A stretch of 64,000 nt of DNA from Fonsecaea monophora (lineage: Eukaryota > Ascomycota > Eurotiomycetes > Chaetothyriales > Herpotrichiellaceae): positions 124,001 through 188,000 of the forward strand of contig NW_019173974.1 of NCBI RefSeq assembly GCF_001642475.1, written 5' to 3'. Position numbers and translations under genes: made by a program. A model generated the notes under the pieces. The model searched no databases, was not told where the DNA came from, and saw only the letters and a program-made list of their open reading frames with translations. Shown one piece after another: positions 1 to 9,877 of this stretch. Positions within the stretch are counted from its first letter, which is position 1. Each line of letters begins with the position of its first letter.

Positions 1-1838
1 AGGTCTTCGTGGAATCGATGCAGCGTCTCACTAGCATCGCGACGCATTATCCAGGGCTCTTCAAGTTCGATCTCGTCCTTCTTTTGATCCTCCAATTTGC
101 TGCGGGCTTTGACTGCCTTGGGCAATAAATCCAATTCCTCTGGACCACTTTGCAATACGACATCATGTGCCATGGCCGCAACACTTGCTGCTTCGTCTTC
201 TTCAAGCCGATGCTTCTGCATGAGGCCTTGTTCGTCAATAGCCGAAGAGATCCGAGCCTGGAGCTCAGCTGGACCTTGCAGCTCAAAACGCTGCAGAAGC
301 TTCCGGAGAGGAAGCACCACATGTGCTTGGTTCATCCCGTTGGTTTCTGCCAGGTTCAAGTCCTGTTCCAACGACTGCAGAAGATCATTCGTCGCGACGG
401 TTTCGGTTATGGCGCTTGCTAATGACAACATGTCATCCGCATCTCCTTTGTTCAGCGCAAATTTCTGAACGATGCGTTGGACATCGAATGTTCTTCGAAG
501 TCGGAAGATCAACGACTCCGCAAATTCCTGGTTTTCAACGAAGACTGTGACCAAATCAAGCCGATCATTAATTTCACCAAGCGAGGCCGACGGGGATGTG
601 AGACGGTCTCGTAGAAGGCGTGCACCACTTTTAGTTGAGGTCCTCTTGACAGCATGAAACAAACTCCCCTTTCCAAGGCCGTCTCGGGCGGTTTCCAAGA
701 TCTCCAGGCCTCTGAGACTGTTGCGGTCAATGTTCAGGATAGCCTCTATTTCCCGTTGACGTGGAGGCTGCAAACGAAGCTGTAAGCCCTGCAGCCGATG
801 GCGAACATAGTCTAGAAGTCGGTGACCAGCATGCTTTTCTGCCACGCTGAAACTCTCATCTGCGTTTGCAGGCACGGGAGATTCGAGCATTTCATTCCAT
901 TCGGTCATGGATATAAAATCACTATCTGTCTCATGCAACGTGAGTAGTCGATGGTCTCGGCCGACTATATTCTGCACCTCATTTTGAATTTCTTCGGGAA
1001 TGTTAGAAGGCAGAATGATCTCCCGGGGATCAATTCTGGTCAATGCTGACGACAATGAGCCACGACCTGTGATCTGCGTGTAGAAGTCGCCAGTAGATAG
1101 GTCCAACCAAGCAAGACCGAGCTTTTGCTCAGGCTCTGGTTCTGGAGCTCCCACACCACCATTGCTTTGCTCGATCATGACAGGCTCCGGGGTAATCGAT
1201 AGCAGGAAGTTGTATTCGTACGGATCCAGGAACTTCTCGTCAATCAACGTACCCGGGGTTATCACTCGTGCCACCCGACGATCGTGTTTGAGACCACCGG
1301 ATTTAACCTTGCCAGAGACCTGGACCAGGAATTCTTCACATATGGCCACATATTTGTTGAGATCTTGGACAAGCATTTTCAAGAACCTGTCCAACTGGAA
1401 AAAGGGAAATCCCGCCATTGCGACAGGTCCAAGCTTGGTCTGCTTGTGGCCGACTTTGAGATTGAGGAGAGGCCCATATTCTTCCGCCTGTTCAAAGTAC
1501 AACTCGTAGAAATTGCCGACTCGGGTGAGGAGGACGCAGTTGTCAAATTTGGCCATGTTAGATCTCGCACCCTTGAGGACCGTCGGGTACTGGGGCTCAT
1601 CATCGGCAGGCAAGTCAGGTAGGGGTTCAGCCTGGATCGTGCCCTGTTGTAGTTCTTTCACTTTCTTCCTTGACACCGATTTTGCCCCCCTCTGTTGGCC
1701 TCGAGCGAGCCATGGTTGGAAGGTAGGCTTTACGGTTTCTCGGTGCTGCTTATGGCCCGTGAGGAGGGTCCGGGGACGACTGATGCTCTCTAGCAATCGG
1801 AGGTCTCGGCCATGGAGTGATTGAATGAATGGTCGCAT
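1..1838 (-). CDS. msh1: Mitochondrial DNA mismatch repair protein MSH1 (MutS homologue), 3' end cut by window edge
   Basis: About 612 codons are open from ATG 1838 to the left edge; the C-terminal part with the ATPase domain lies outside. MSH1 is the mitochondrial MutS-family protein that binds mismatches in mitochondrial DNA. After a basic, Arg/Ser-rich N-terminus suited to mitochondrial import comes the MutS domain I with KFDNCVLLTRVGNFYELYFE. Its Phe-Tyr-Glu at residues 110-112 is the Phe-X-Glu mismatch-contact motif. Connector (LAWLDLSTGDFY) and lever regions (GSLFHAVKRTSTKSGARLL) follow. These features favour MSH1 over nuclear MSH2/3/6. No intron is needed in the visible part. The start is the first ATG before the conserved domain; 425 bp separate it from the upstream SDR gene on the same strand. 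Confidence 0.93.
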   Translation of the reverse strand, partial: MRPFIQSLHGRDLRLLESISRPRTLLTGHKQHRETVKPTFQPWLARGQQRGAKSVSRKKVKELQQGTIQAEPLPDLPADDEPQYPTVLKGARSNMAKFDNCVLLTRVGNFYELYFEQAEEYGPLLNLKVGHKQTKLGPVAMAGFPFFQLDRFLKMLVQDLNKYVAICEEFLVQVSGKVKSGGLKHDRRVARVITPGTLIDEKFLDPYEYNFLLSITPEPVMIEQSNGGVGAPEPEPEQKLGLAWLDLSTGDFYTQITGRGSLSSALTRIDPREIILPSNIPEEIQNEVQNIVGRDHRLLTLHETDSDFISMTEWNEMLESPVPANADESFSVAEKHAGHRLLDYVRHRLQGLQLRLQPPRQREIEAILNIDRNSLRGLEILETARDGLGKGSLFHAVKRTSTKSGARLLRDRLTSPSASLGEINDRLDLVTVFVENQEFAESLIFRLRRTFDVQRIVQKFALNKGDADDMLSLASAITETVATNDLLQSLEQDLNLAETNGMNQAHVVLPLRKLLQRFELQGPAELQARISSAIDEQGLMQKHRLEEDEAASVAAMAHDVVLQSGPEELDLLPKAVKARSKLEDQKKDEIELEEPWIMRRDASETLHRFHED

Positions 1839-2263
1839 TGGGTCACTCTGGATGTGGTCAAAAGATGATTGAGGTCAACGCGCTCGACGCGTAAATTGCT
1901 GAGCGGAATAAACGCCGCTTTTAGGAAGCTTCATGGAGGAAGAACGATGCAAAGAGATGAAAAGCACTCCGTGGCTGCAATACTGATTCAATGGATGGAA
2001 TCTGTATATGTTCATGCGTCCAGTCTTTGAGAGAGCAATTGGCCTTATTCGCAGCTTGTAAAGGTGAGCAAAAGTAAGTTGGGTGAACCAGATATTCAGC
2101 GAGAGAATAATTGAAATTTACTGCAGACATGATGAAACAAAGGATGTGGGTGTAGGTCCGTAGACATGCCTTCATGGCTGTTTACATATGGGGTTCGTTT
2201 GAGTCATTTCTTCGATCTCATAATGTCGCTCTCGTCCATTGGCCTCTGTCATGCAGCATCGCG
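1839..2263. other. Intergenic: msh1 promoter side and SDR 3' flank
   Basis: Both flanking genes run leftward, so this 425-bp gap must hold the 3' end of the SDR transcript and the promoter of msh1. I see no coding sequence with a recognisable motif. Confidence 0.6.
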
Positions 2264-3217
2264 TCAATCGACATATCTCTCTACAAACTCTTCACCCCAG
2301 CCCTTTAACTCCATTTTCAAGAGACCCCCTCTTTCGACCTCCTCCCTCTTCTCACACAACTCCTCAACATCCCAATTGGCCCAAATTAACCTTCCTGTGA
2401 GGAACTTCGCATCAGTCTCAGCTTTAGCGGCAGCCCAAATGCACCAGGACGCTGGTAACCGCACATCATCCTTCGCCATGTCTCGCTGTCCTTTTCTTGC
2501 CATTGCGGTCGGGATTTCACCAGGCTGTAGGTTGAACACGACGAGGTCATCGGGATGCTCGGCTTGGAGGAAGCAAAAGATGTGCAGAGCTGCAAGTTTC
2601 GAGGCGGCGTAGGCGGAGAATGTAGGTATCAGTGGTGGAGGCAGGTGTGCAGCACCAGTCGAGATATTGATGATGACGGGCTTGGAAGCTGACGAGTCGT
2701 GTGGTCCCACCGAGGGCACTTGTGCTGGTGGACGGGTCTTTAAGAATGCTTTGATGACAACGAGAGCGCCTTTGACGTTCGTCTCGAAGCATTGCCAATA
2801 GTCTTCAAGCTCTGATTCCGCAAGGAGAGAGTGACGATCCAGATACCCTGCGTTGGAGATGAGAACATCAATTCGGCCCAACTTTTTAACGGACTGGGAA
2901 AAAGCATTATCCATGGCCTCTGCAGATGCCACGTCGGCTTGGAATACAAGGCACTGGAAGTCGACGCTACCTCTAGCCTTGGCTGCTTCCTCAATCTCGA
3001 CCTTCGCCCCGTCAAGTGTGGATTTGGTCCGCCCTGTGATAACGACAGCGCGTACCTTGGCCACTGCAAAGGCGATAGCTGTTGCTTTGCCAATTCCAGT
3101 TGCACCGCCAGTAATGAAAACAGCCTTTCCGTGAGCCGATAGAGAAGGCTCCAGAGGATCGATGGCAGCGTAAGGCGAGTGATGCCATGTTTTGGTGAAG
3201 GAAGGAAACCTCGACAT
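2264..3217 (-). CDS. Classical short-chain dehydrogenase/reductase (SDR), 317 aa
   Basis: A single-exon Rossmann-fold oxidoreductase using NAD(P)H. The cofactor glycine motif TGGATGIG is at residues 36-43, Asn-Ala-Gly at 122-124, the active-site serine at about 186 (NISTGAA) and the catalytic Tyr-X3-Lys at 203-207 (YAASK). The stretch VVITGRTK after beta-2 has basic residues, which suggests but does not prove NADPH preference. The C-terminal region after the catalytic motif is about 110 residues and holds the substrate-binding loop, so the substrate cannot be read from sequence. There is no signal peptide or transmembrane segment. The start ATG (3217) is the first in frame and leaves a 30-residue leader before beta-1. 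Confidence 0.88.
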   Translation of the reverse strand: MSRFPSFTKTWHHSPYAAIDPLEPSLSAHGKAVFITGGATGIGKATAIAFAVAKVRAVVITGRTKSTLDGAKVEIEEAAKARGSVDFQCLVFQADVASAEAMDNAFSQSVKKLGRIDVLISNAGYLDRHSLLAESELEDYWQCFETNVKGALVVIKAFLKTRPPAQVPSVGPHDSSASKPVIINISTGAAHLPPPLIPTFSAYAASKLAALHIFCFLQAEHPDDLVVFNLQPGEIPTAMARKGQRDMAKDDVRLPASWCIWAAAKAETDAKFLTGRLIWANWDVEELCEKREEVERGGLLKMELKGWGEEFVERYVD

Positions 3218-3965
3218 GGTGCGTTTAAGTTTTTAAGGTTGAAACGCTTGAGAGTCTTCTTCCTAGTCGGTGGCAGATCACGTCGTACCTTTTGCGGTGG
3301 GTATACTGGGAGGACTGTTTTGTATCAAACACTCTAGGTATTTCGTGAGGATGTGCTCTGCTTTATACTCGAGCCGCCGTATTGGTGGAACAATATTGTT
3401 GCCGCCCAGTATATGCAGTAAGCTGGAGACATTTGAAAAGAGGGATGTTGTTACATCGGACATCGTGAGATGCCTGCAACATCTAGAACCGGTCGCGGTG
3501 AGAAACACCAATGACCAACGGCTCCACGGACAGTAGGTCAGAGCACAAACATCAGAGCAAGGCTGCATACCTTTAGTTAGAGCCAACATGACTATCCCCA
3601 AATAATCACACTCTGCGGTGGAATAGTCCGGTCACGGTTCGGACGTGAGCCAATAAGCCACAGGGGAGAGTAAGCCAGCCTCGACTGGCCGAATTCGGCA
3701 TGGCCCATGGACACGGGTACATTTGGATAAGCCAACTTGTACAAGTATCTGCATGTTGTTGCTCGACCAGCTGCTGGTGTTTGATTATGATTGCTGATTC
3801 ATGGGACACTCCCCACGGGCGCGTTGATAGGGTCCAGGGCCTTGTTGAGTGCTCAGAGGTATTGTCAACACAGCCTAACAAGGATGTCGGTTTTCTGGAG
3901 CTCAAGACATGTCCTTGTAAGCGGATTGGAGGCTTCAGGTGTCCTTCCGTCCAACGTCTACAGGA
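3218..3965. other. Intergenic between SDR and rtf2
   Basis: 748 bp upstream of the SDR gene and downstream of rtf2. Short open frames exist on both strands, but none shows domain motifs or a supported splice pattern. Nothing else recognised. Confidence 0.5.
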
Positions 3966-4983
3966 CTATTTGTGTCGGGCATTCGCAGGGATCGAAAACC
4001 CTCGGGTCATGAAATCGGCGTCCCTTCGACTCTTTTCGTCTGATTTCTTAGAGTACAAGGAGCTGATATTTTCGTTCTCACGCCTTCTCTTCTTCCTAGC
4101 TGCTTCCTCTTCCATGACTCGGGCGGTAAGACTGGCGGTTGCAGCATTCTTAATCCCATTTGGCAGATTTGTTGTCGAGTTCCCTGCCTGGCTTGTCGCA
4201 GGGAGGGAGGTGCTGGACGATGTTGATTTCTCCTGCCCATTGGTCCCCGTTGCTTGCTTTTCCGAGGCTTGCTGCACTTGGTCTGATTTACTGTGACCAT
4301 TTGCCTTCCGCTTCTTTACCCCATTGGCCTTTTTCAGAGAGTGCGAGAGTCCCAGAGACCTCAGGGCCTCGATCCGCTCGATCACGCGCGTTTTGTCTTG
4401 CTCAGTGCTTGGAAGTATGGGGATAACATCCCTTTCCTCATATGGAGTGCCACACTGGACACATTTTCCCTCGCTCTTCATCTCTTTGATGGCCTCTTGT
4501 GAAAATGCATGACCACAGGGAACGAGGTAGACTGCTTTGGTATTGGGGCCCAGTTCTTTAGATGTCACAGGGCAGATCCATCGGTCTGACTTGGTTTTCT
4601 CATCGTGTTCTGCTTCAAATTGCACTTCGACTACATCCTTGAGGCTGTTGATCCGACCTTGAATAAATTTCTCGTACTCTTGTTTGTCCACAGAGCTGGC
4701 TTCGGCAGGGAGCAGAAACTGAATAATGGCGTCCTTATTGTAGAGATCGCCTGAGTAATCTGAAACGATAGGCTTGACGAGGGGTTTGCGGGAGACTGGG
4801 CAGGTAGACCAACGATGAGCAAGGTGCTCTTTTTGCTTGTCTTTGAGTTCGGTGGCAGTTGGATTCCGCGCCGCTTCCTTGACGAGTTCACGCCGTGTTG
4901 GGATGCTATCAACGGTCAGTACATTGTACATCGATATCTCACGACTATGGAGACTCAACTCACCTTCCTCCGTCATTGCCCAT
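3966..4983 (-). CDS. rtf2: Replication termination factor 2 (RTF2) family protein, two exons
   Basis: Exon 1 is 4964-4983 (ATG at 4983), the intron is 4906-4963 (58 bp, GTGAGT...TACTGAC...TAG), and exon 2 is 3966-4905; the product is 319 aa. Splicing gives the family N-terminus MGNDGGSIPTRRELVKEAAR. Two RING-like half-motifs follow: WSTCPVSRKPL, then WICPVTSKEL with PCGHAF and CVQCGTPY. This is the C2HC2-type Rtf2 RING-finger arrangement. The C-terminal third is basic and low-complexity (VKKRK, KKRRRENEN), as in fungal homologues. RTF2 proteins act in replication-fork termination and have also been linked to splicing. The gene is divergent from a small HhH-like gene starting at 5350. The retained-intron form is also open in frame (see findings). 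Confidence 0.92.
4906..4963 (-). other. rtf2: rtf2 intron that stays open when retained
   Basis: The intron has consensus GTGAGT donor, a TACTGAC branch site and a TAG acceptor. A second ATG at 4976, in another frame, reads through all 58 bp without a stop and joins exon 2 in its correct frame. Confidence 0.8.
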
Positions 4984-5349
4984 GATGCTGATGACTTTGG
5001 GGCGGTTGGTTTTCGTGAAGAGAGTCGAGTTAGCGATGACGAGTATCTAGCCTGCCCTGCCTGCTAGCCTTACGAGGTACAGTAGAGTAAAGTTCATCGG
5101 TTGGGGTGTGGGTGGGTGGCAACAGGGTCTCCACAGCCTTTCCACCTTCCCCCTCCCCCGCCGCTGCCTCTCTGCCTCTCCCAAGCGCCACCCACACCAA
5201 CTGACAATACTCGCTACGAATTAATTTGCCAACAGGGCCTGCCAAAGAGGTTACCGAAGAGGGAATGCAGTTTCCCCCTCGCGCCACAACATGATTTGTG
5301 TCATTCACCCACCGCCTCGGGAGATAAGACGTTGGACATTCAGCATAAC
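4984..5349. promoter_or_regulatory. Bidirectional promoter region, rtf2 and HhH-like gene
   Basis: The two start codons diverge across 366 bp. The right half has pyrimidine-rich tracts (C/T-rich around 5140-5190), common near fungal transcription starts. No specific operator is identified. Confidence 0.5.
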
Positions 5350-5724
5350 ATGGATACGCAGCAACAGCTTCAACATGACTTAGCCATCACTCCAAAAACA
5401 GCCAATCTCTTGATCCAACTTGGTTATACATCATATCGCGACCTTCGCAATCTTTCGCCCAACCAGATCGTAGATCAGCTCAAGACACTTCCTGATGTTA
5501 TGCCCGCGCAGGCAGAGCAATACCGACGGGGTTTGCGAAGGATGGTCTGGCTAGCAACTCAAGATAACCCCAGGGCGCAAGCTCAGTTATATCCGAATTG
5601 GACCCAGAAAGCGCTCAAAGGGCGTGGTTTGTGGAGAGACGATATCGATTACGACGGGCTTAGCGGAGATGAAGTCAATCAACTCCATCATGAGATAAAA
5701 GACAGGGAGTTTTCGATTGGCTAG
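5350..5724 (+). CDS. Small conserved-looking protein with helix-hairpin-helix-like region, 124 aa
   Basis: The first ATG in this open frame is 5350; the frame extends upstream but without another ATG. The N-terminal half (ITPKTANLLIQLGYTSYRDL, then LSPNQIVDQLKTLPDVMPAQ) has the spacing of helix-hairpin-helix modules such as the TfoX C-terminal or Cdd1 domains, in which a short Gly-containing hairpin links two helices. It continues with a basic, Trp-containing helix (YRRGLRRMVWLATQD) and an acidic tail. No signal peptide or membrane segment is seen. I infer a nucleic-acid or protein-interaction role only from the HhH-like pattern; I do not recognise a named gene. Confidence 0.6.
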   Translation: MDTQQQLQHDLAITPKTANLLIQLGYTSYRDLRNLSPNQIVDQLKTLPDVMPAQAEQYRRGLRRMVWLATQDNPRAQAQLYPNWTQKALKGRGLWRDDIDYDGLSGDEVNQLHHEIKDREFSIG

Positions 5725-5983
5725 GCTTGAATCCTCTTAACAAACTGGCGCCAGAACGCAATAAATGACGTGAGGAGTCCTTCACATTCGATTTTGCAAG
5801 AACGACAAACCTTGTTAAACGGACTTTCTACCGACAAATGCCGAGCTTTTATCACCATCGCTATAGAATGTATAAAGAGTCTTGATGCTGCTCACCAAAA
5901 CAAATCCTTTCAAGTCACTTCAGCCACGTCAAATCTTCCTATCTACACCTTTCCGGAAACGTTATCACCAACCATCGAACAAC

Positions 5984-6988
5984 ATGAGAGTTCTCCTGAC
6001 TGGCGGATCTGGCTTTATCGCCGCCCACTGTGTCGACTACCTGCTTCAGCGGGGCCACTCTGTTGTTTTTACCGTGCGCTCGCTAGAAAAGGGTCAAAAG
6101 ATCTTGAGAAATCATCCTGGCCTACCAAAGGATAAACTCAACTACGTAATTGTTGGCGACATCGCACAAGAAAATGCCTTTGACGAGGCCGTCAAATCAG
6201 ATCCTCCCTTTGAGGGCGTTTTGCACACGGCATCGCCATTCCATTACAACGTCACCGATCCAAAGAAAGATCTGCTAGATCCTGCCATCATTGGTACGAC
6301 TGGAATCCTCAAGGCTGTCAAAAAGTACGCGCCTACCGTCAAACGCATAGTTATCACGAGTTCTTTTGCAGCGATTATAAACCCATCGTCGCACGAAAAG
6401 ATCTACAGCGAGAAGAACTGGAACCCGATTACGGAAGAAGAAGCCATTCAGAACCCAGCGAACGCATACCGCGCGTCAAAGACCTTCGCTGAGCGGGCGG
6501 CATGGGAGTTTGTCGAAAAGGAAAAGCCCAACTTTGACATTGCCACCATCAATCCACCACTCGTCCTTGGCCCCGTTGTGCACTATCTCAATTCTCTCGA
6601 TACGATCAACACTTCCAACGAACGAGTCAGAAACATGATCCAAGGCCGGACCAAGGATACCGGTCTTGCTCCTTCAGGCGTCTTTATTTGGGTCGACGTT
6701 AGGGACGTCGCGCTCGCTCACGTCAAAGCCTTGGAAGTTCCCGAAGCAGGTGGCAAACGATTTCTGACAACAGCAGGCCACTACTCCAACGCCGACATTG
6801 CGCAGATTATCAAGCAGCGCTTCCCGGATCTGGCTGATAAGCTACCCGACAAGATCGAGAGTGACAGGCCACAAGACTGCTATCAGTATGACAACTCGAG
6901 AAGCAAGGAGGTGCTGGGCCTGAAGTACCGGAGCCTGGAGGAAAGTGTTGTGGATACCGTCAAGTCTTTACTCGCAGTTGGTGCTTAA
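5984..6988 (+). CDS. GRE2/dihydroflavonol-reductase-like extended SDR, NADPH-dependent aldehyde/ketone reductase, 334 aa
   Basis: Single exon. The N-terminal cofactor motif is LLTGGSGFIAAH (residues 4-15; TGGSGFIA in place of the usual TGATGFIA), with VRS after beta-2 as in NADPH-dependent members. HTASPFHYNV at 81-90 and VITSSFAAI around 123-131 are typical of the yeast Gre2 (methylglyoxal/isovaleraldehyde reductase) group. The catalytic Tyr-X3-Lys is YRASK at 162-166. NPPLVLGPVVH and the late VDVRDVALAHVKAL are also family landmarks. The chosen start (5984) begins directly at beta-1; an in-frame ATG 102 nt upstream would add 34 residues not seen in the family. The physiological substrate cannot be told from sequence. 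Confidence 0.9.
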   Translation: MRVLLTGGSGFIAAHCVDYLLQRGHSVVFTVRSLEKGQKILRNHPGLPKDKLNYVIVGDIAQENAFDEAVKSDPPFEGVLHTASPFHYNVTDPKKDLLDPAIIGTTGILKAVKKYAPTVKRIVITSSFAAIINPSSHEKIYSEKNWNPITEEEAIQNPANAYRASKTFAERAAWEFVEKEKPNFDIATINPPLVLGPVVHYLNSLDTINTSNERVRNMIQGRTKDTGLAPSGVFIWVDVRDVALAHVKALEVPEAGGKRFLTTAGHYSNADIAQIIKQRFPDLADKLPDKIESDRPQDCYQYDNSRSKEVLGLKYRSLEESVVDTVKSLLAVGA

Positions 6989-7698
6989 AGCTCCAGTATC
7001 TATCCCAACAGCACGAGAGTCAGGCTCCAATATAGTTCAAACGGTCGAGATGTCGGACTCTCCTGCTGGATTTTCTGCAAGACTTGGGACTGGATAGGTA
7101 AATATCCATGTAAAAGCAGTCTTGGTTAACGTGGTCGTGGATTTGATGGCTAGAACGTTCATTCTCATAGAAGCCAGAAAAGAGCAAGGCATGACAAATA
7201 TACAGACAAGGACAAGATATATAGAAACTGCCATCTCCTATGCTCTAGTAGACAATTAAGTAGACATACTGATCAGACGAGAATAAAAAATGTTACCCTA
7301 TAGAATTGAAGCAATAGTAAAACAGTCAAGCCCCCAGACCCGCTTATAACCCATCTATTTCTACGAAACTCACATGTTGTAAGATGTCCTTTGTCCTTTT
7401 TGGGATGATTCCCATCCGTTGTCTGAATCCAGCGTATCACGTCATGGTCCGTCTGGTACCCGAGCAGTTGAGTGATGACCTCGAAGAGAGTGGATGCAAT
7501 ACAGACGTCGATCCTCCCGAAATTTATCCAACCAATCGAACGCACCTGCGTGGGCTCTGTAACCCCGGTGGCACCCTTTTCTGCAGTCTCCTCCATGCCC
7601 CAGGCTTGACCCAAGCATGATGAGACGTGAAGCTCGTTGTTTGTCAGAAACATGACGTGGCCGAGTATGTTTCTCTGCTTTCGTCGGCAATAGCCAGT
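6989..7698. other. Intergenic between convergent SDR-reductase and MFS genes
   Basis: The GRE2-like gene ends rightward at 6988 and the MFS gene ends leftward at 7699, so this 710-bp gap holds two 3' ends. Part of it (7200-7330) is A/T-rich, as expected for polyadenylation regions. No gene recognised. Confidence 0.55.
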
Positions 7699-9606
7699 TC
7701 AGGATGTGCCGTCCCTTGACGATCCACTCGGACCACTTTCGATCAAGCCGCTGGAACTCGAAATGTCGCCCCTTTTCTCATCGGCCTCGCTTCGCTGTTG
7801 TGCGTCTTCCCTCTCTTTGTCCTTCTTCTTCTTGTCCTTTCTCGTCTCCAGCTTCGTTCGTCCCAGTCCCAAACTCGCCACAAAGGCACCGGCGCCGCAT
7901 CCGACACAGAGGTAGAACGTACTTGTGATCGCCTGATTGTACGCCCGGAGCACGCCGTGCCTTGTGTCCGCGTTGGCGCCCCCAGCAGGGAGCGTGGCGA
8001 GGTAGTTCGTCGCACCAGTGTTGATTACATCCTGTGCATTCACACCAGGGGCATAAGTGCGCATTGCATGACTGAGTAAGTTGATGAATATGGTTTGACC
8101 AAGGCTGATGAACAGCGCAGCGCCGAAAGTCTGTGCAAAAGCCACAGTAGCGGTTGCGACAGGGATCATGGCAGGTGAAACGATGGACTGGACCGCTTGG
8201 ATGGGTTGCTGCATTGTGATGCCTCGTCCGACGCCGTTGAGGATCTGATATCCGACGTACTTACCTGCGCCAGTATGCATGGTGAGTGTGCTGGTCAGCC
8301 CTGCTGCGATTGTAACAAAAGCTGAACCCGTTGCAGCTGGTGGCGCGAGATAGCCGAAGTAGGGCGTTAGGGCACCGATAAGAATGGCGCTGGTAATCTG
8401 CAGCGCAAAAGTTGGGAGAATGTTGACTGCACTCATCGTTGGACTTAAGGATTTGATCACTTGGAACCACAAGGGAAGGTAGTAGACGAAGACCGTCATA
8501 CCGCCATATTGAAACATGGCGTTGATCAAACAGCTGTAAATGACTCGCTGCCGTACTAGCGACACTGGAATCATGGCAGATTCTCCCTGACGGTACTCCC
8601 AAATGATGAAGGCTGTAATTGCCCCTGCTGAGCCGCAAAACAGTCCAATGATCGTAGCGGACGACCATGAATAAGTACTCCCACCCCATTCTAGAGCGAG
8701 GAGGAGCATAATGCAGGCTGGCGCAAAAATGGAAAATCCGGTGATGTCAAAGTCGCGAATCACGTCTCGAAAGGTCCAGTTTGTTTTGCCAGCTTTGTAT
8801 ACCGGAAAGCCGATGAACATGGTCGCCACAATGGTCACCGCGCCGACGGGAAGATTGATCCAAAAGCACCAGCGCCACGATGCATGTTCAGTCAATGCGC
8901 CTCCGATCAGCGGCCCTATGACTTGTCCAGCACCGGCGAATGACATGAGGAGACCCATCATTGTAGGCCGTACGGAAGGAGAGGCGGAGACGGCAAATAT
9001 GGTGAGGACTCCATTCATCAGGCCCGATGAGCCCATACCGGCGATTGCTCGTCCCACTACCAGCATTTTGCTAGATGTGGCGAGGGCACAAATTAGTGAA
9101 CCCAGTTCGAAAACGGCGGCAAAGGCGATAAAGGCTGGCTTAAGTGAGAAGTATGTGAACACTTTTCCGGTGAGAGGCTGCAAAGATGCATTTGTGATCA
9201 TGTATGCTGCAGGGTACCAGCCGACTGTCGACTATTGTTAGCCTGTGTCTCGAGACTATCTCTCATCCGGCAAGAACTCTTGCGAAGTGCTGTCGTGGTT
9301 CTGAAAAGGGGGCCCCGGGGGGGGGGGGGGGTTCTCACTATCGGCGATTGTATGAAAGTGATCCGTAATCTTAGGAATGGCGGTCGCAAGGATAGAGACA
9401 TCGAGAGTGACAAGCAATATAACAAGCAGAAGGGAGCCACCCAGAAGTGTCAAGGCGCGTGGTCCTAGGTATTGATGTTCCTCGTCCTCTTTAGCAGAAG
9501 ACGACCCCAACGATTGTGCATTTTCAACATCGTCGGCACGGTCAGTTGGGACATTTGTGGAGGCAGCGGGCGACGTATGTGTTGAGGTGTCAGCTCGCGT
9601 CTTCAT
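7699..9606 (-). CDS. DHA2-type (14-TM) MFS exporter, two exons, 597 aa
   Basis: Exon 1 is 9339-9606, the intron 9225-9338 (114 bp, GTGAG donor, ACAG acceptor), exon 2 7699-9224. Splicing restores ...TIADIGWYPAAYMI..., the expected TM1-TM2 loop. A hydrophilic N-terminus precedes TM1 (LTLLGGSLLLVILLVTLDVS). VGRAIAGMGSSGLMNG lies near TM4 and GPLIGGALTEHASWRWCFWI is the motif-C region of drug:H+ antiporter family 2. The 14-TM topology and a charged cytoplasmic tail (KLETRKDKKKKDKERED) match fungal toxin/drug efflux pumps of the plasma membrane; the substrate is unknown. I chose ATG 9606 because the in-frame codon further upstream is TTG. It lies 271 bp downstream of the Zn2Cys6 regulator on the same strand, suggesting a regulatory link. 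Confidence 0.9.
9317..9331 (+). repeat. Homopolymer of 15 G inside the MFS intron
   Basis: Fifteen consecutive G on the plus strand (C in the transcript) begin about 7 nt inside the intron donor. Such a tract is prone to length change and sequencing error, but its intronic position should not shift the reading frame. Confidence 0.9.
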
Positions 9607-9877
9607 TTTGGCCAGTGCTGCGTTCAAAAGAATGGCCTATTGAGGACTGACAGTGACAAGCCTGAACGATTCAAGGGCATGGGCCAATCTGATGTTTATA
9701 TTAGCCCGGATTAGGGAGGGCGGCCTGTGATCCGGTACCCCTGCTTTACACTCCGTATCCGGCCTCCACCGTCCCCTGTATAGACCATCGACCACTCACC
9801 TAGCCAGTCGGAGGTTAGAGTCTCGAAGCGACGGCTCGAACCATCATACCAGGTGGGTCTCGCTGCTCTGCATAGAG

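Noticed and set aside
8711..9241. 176-codon plus-strand frame
   Set aside because: Antisense to the MFS transmembrane region; no independent motif.
9825..9850. B-box-like GGTTCGAGCC on the minus strand
   Set aside because: Flanking bases do not form a T-arm or acceptor stem, and no A box lies upstream.
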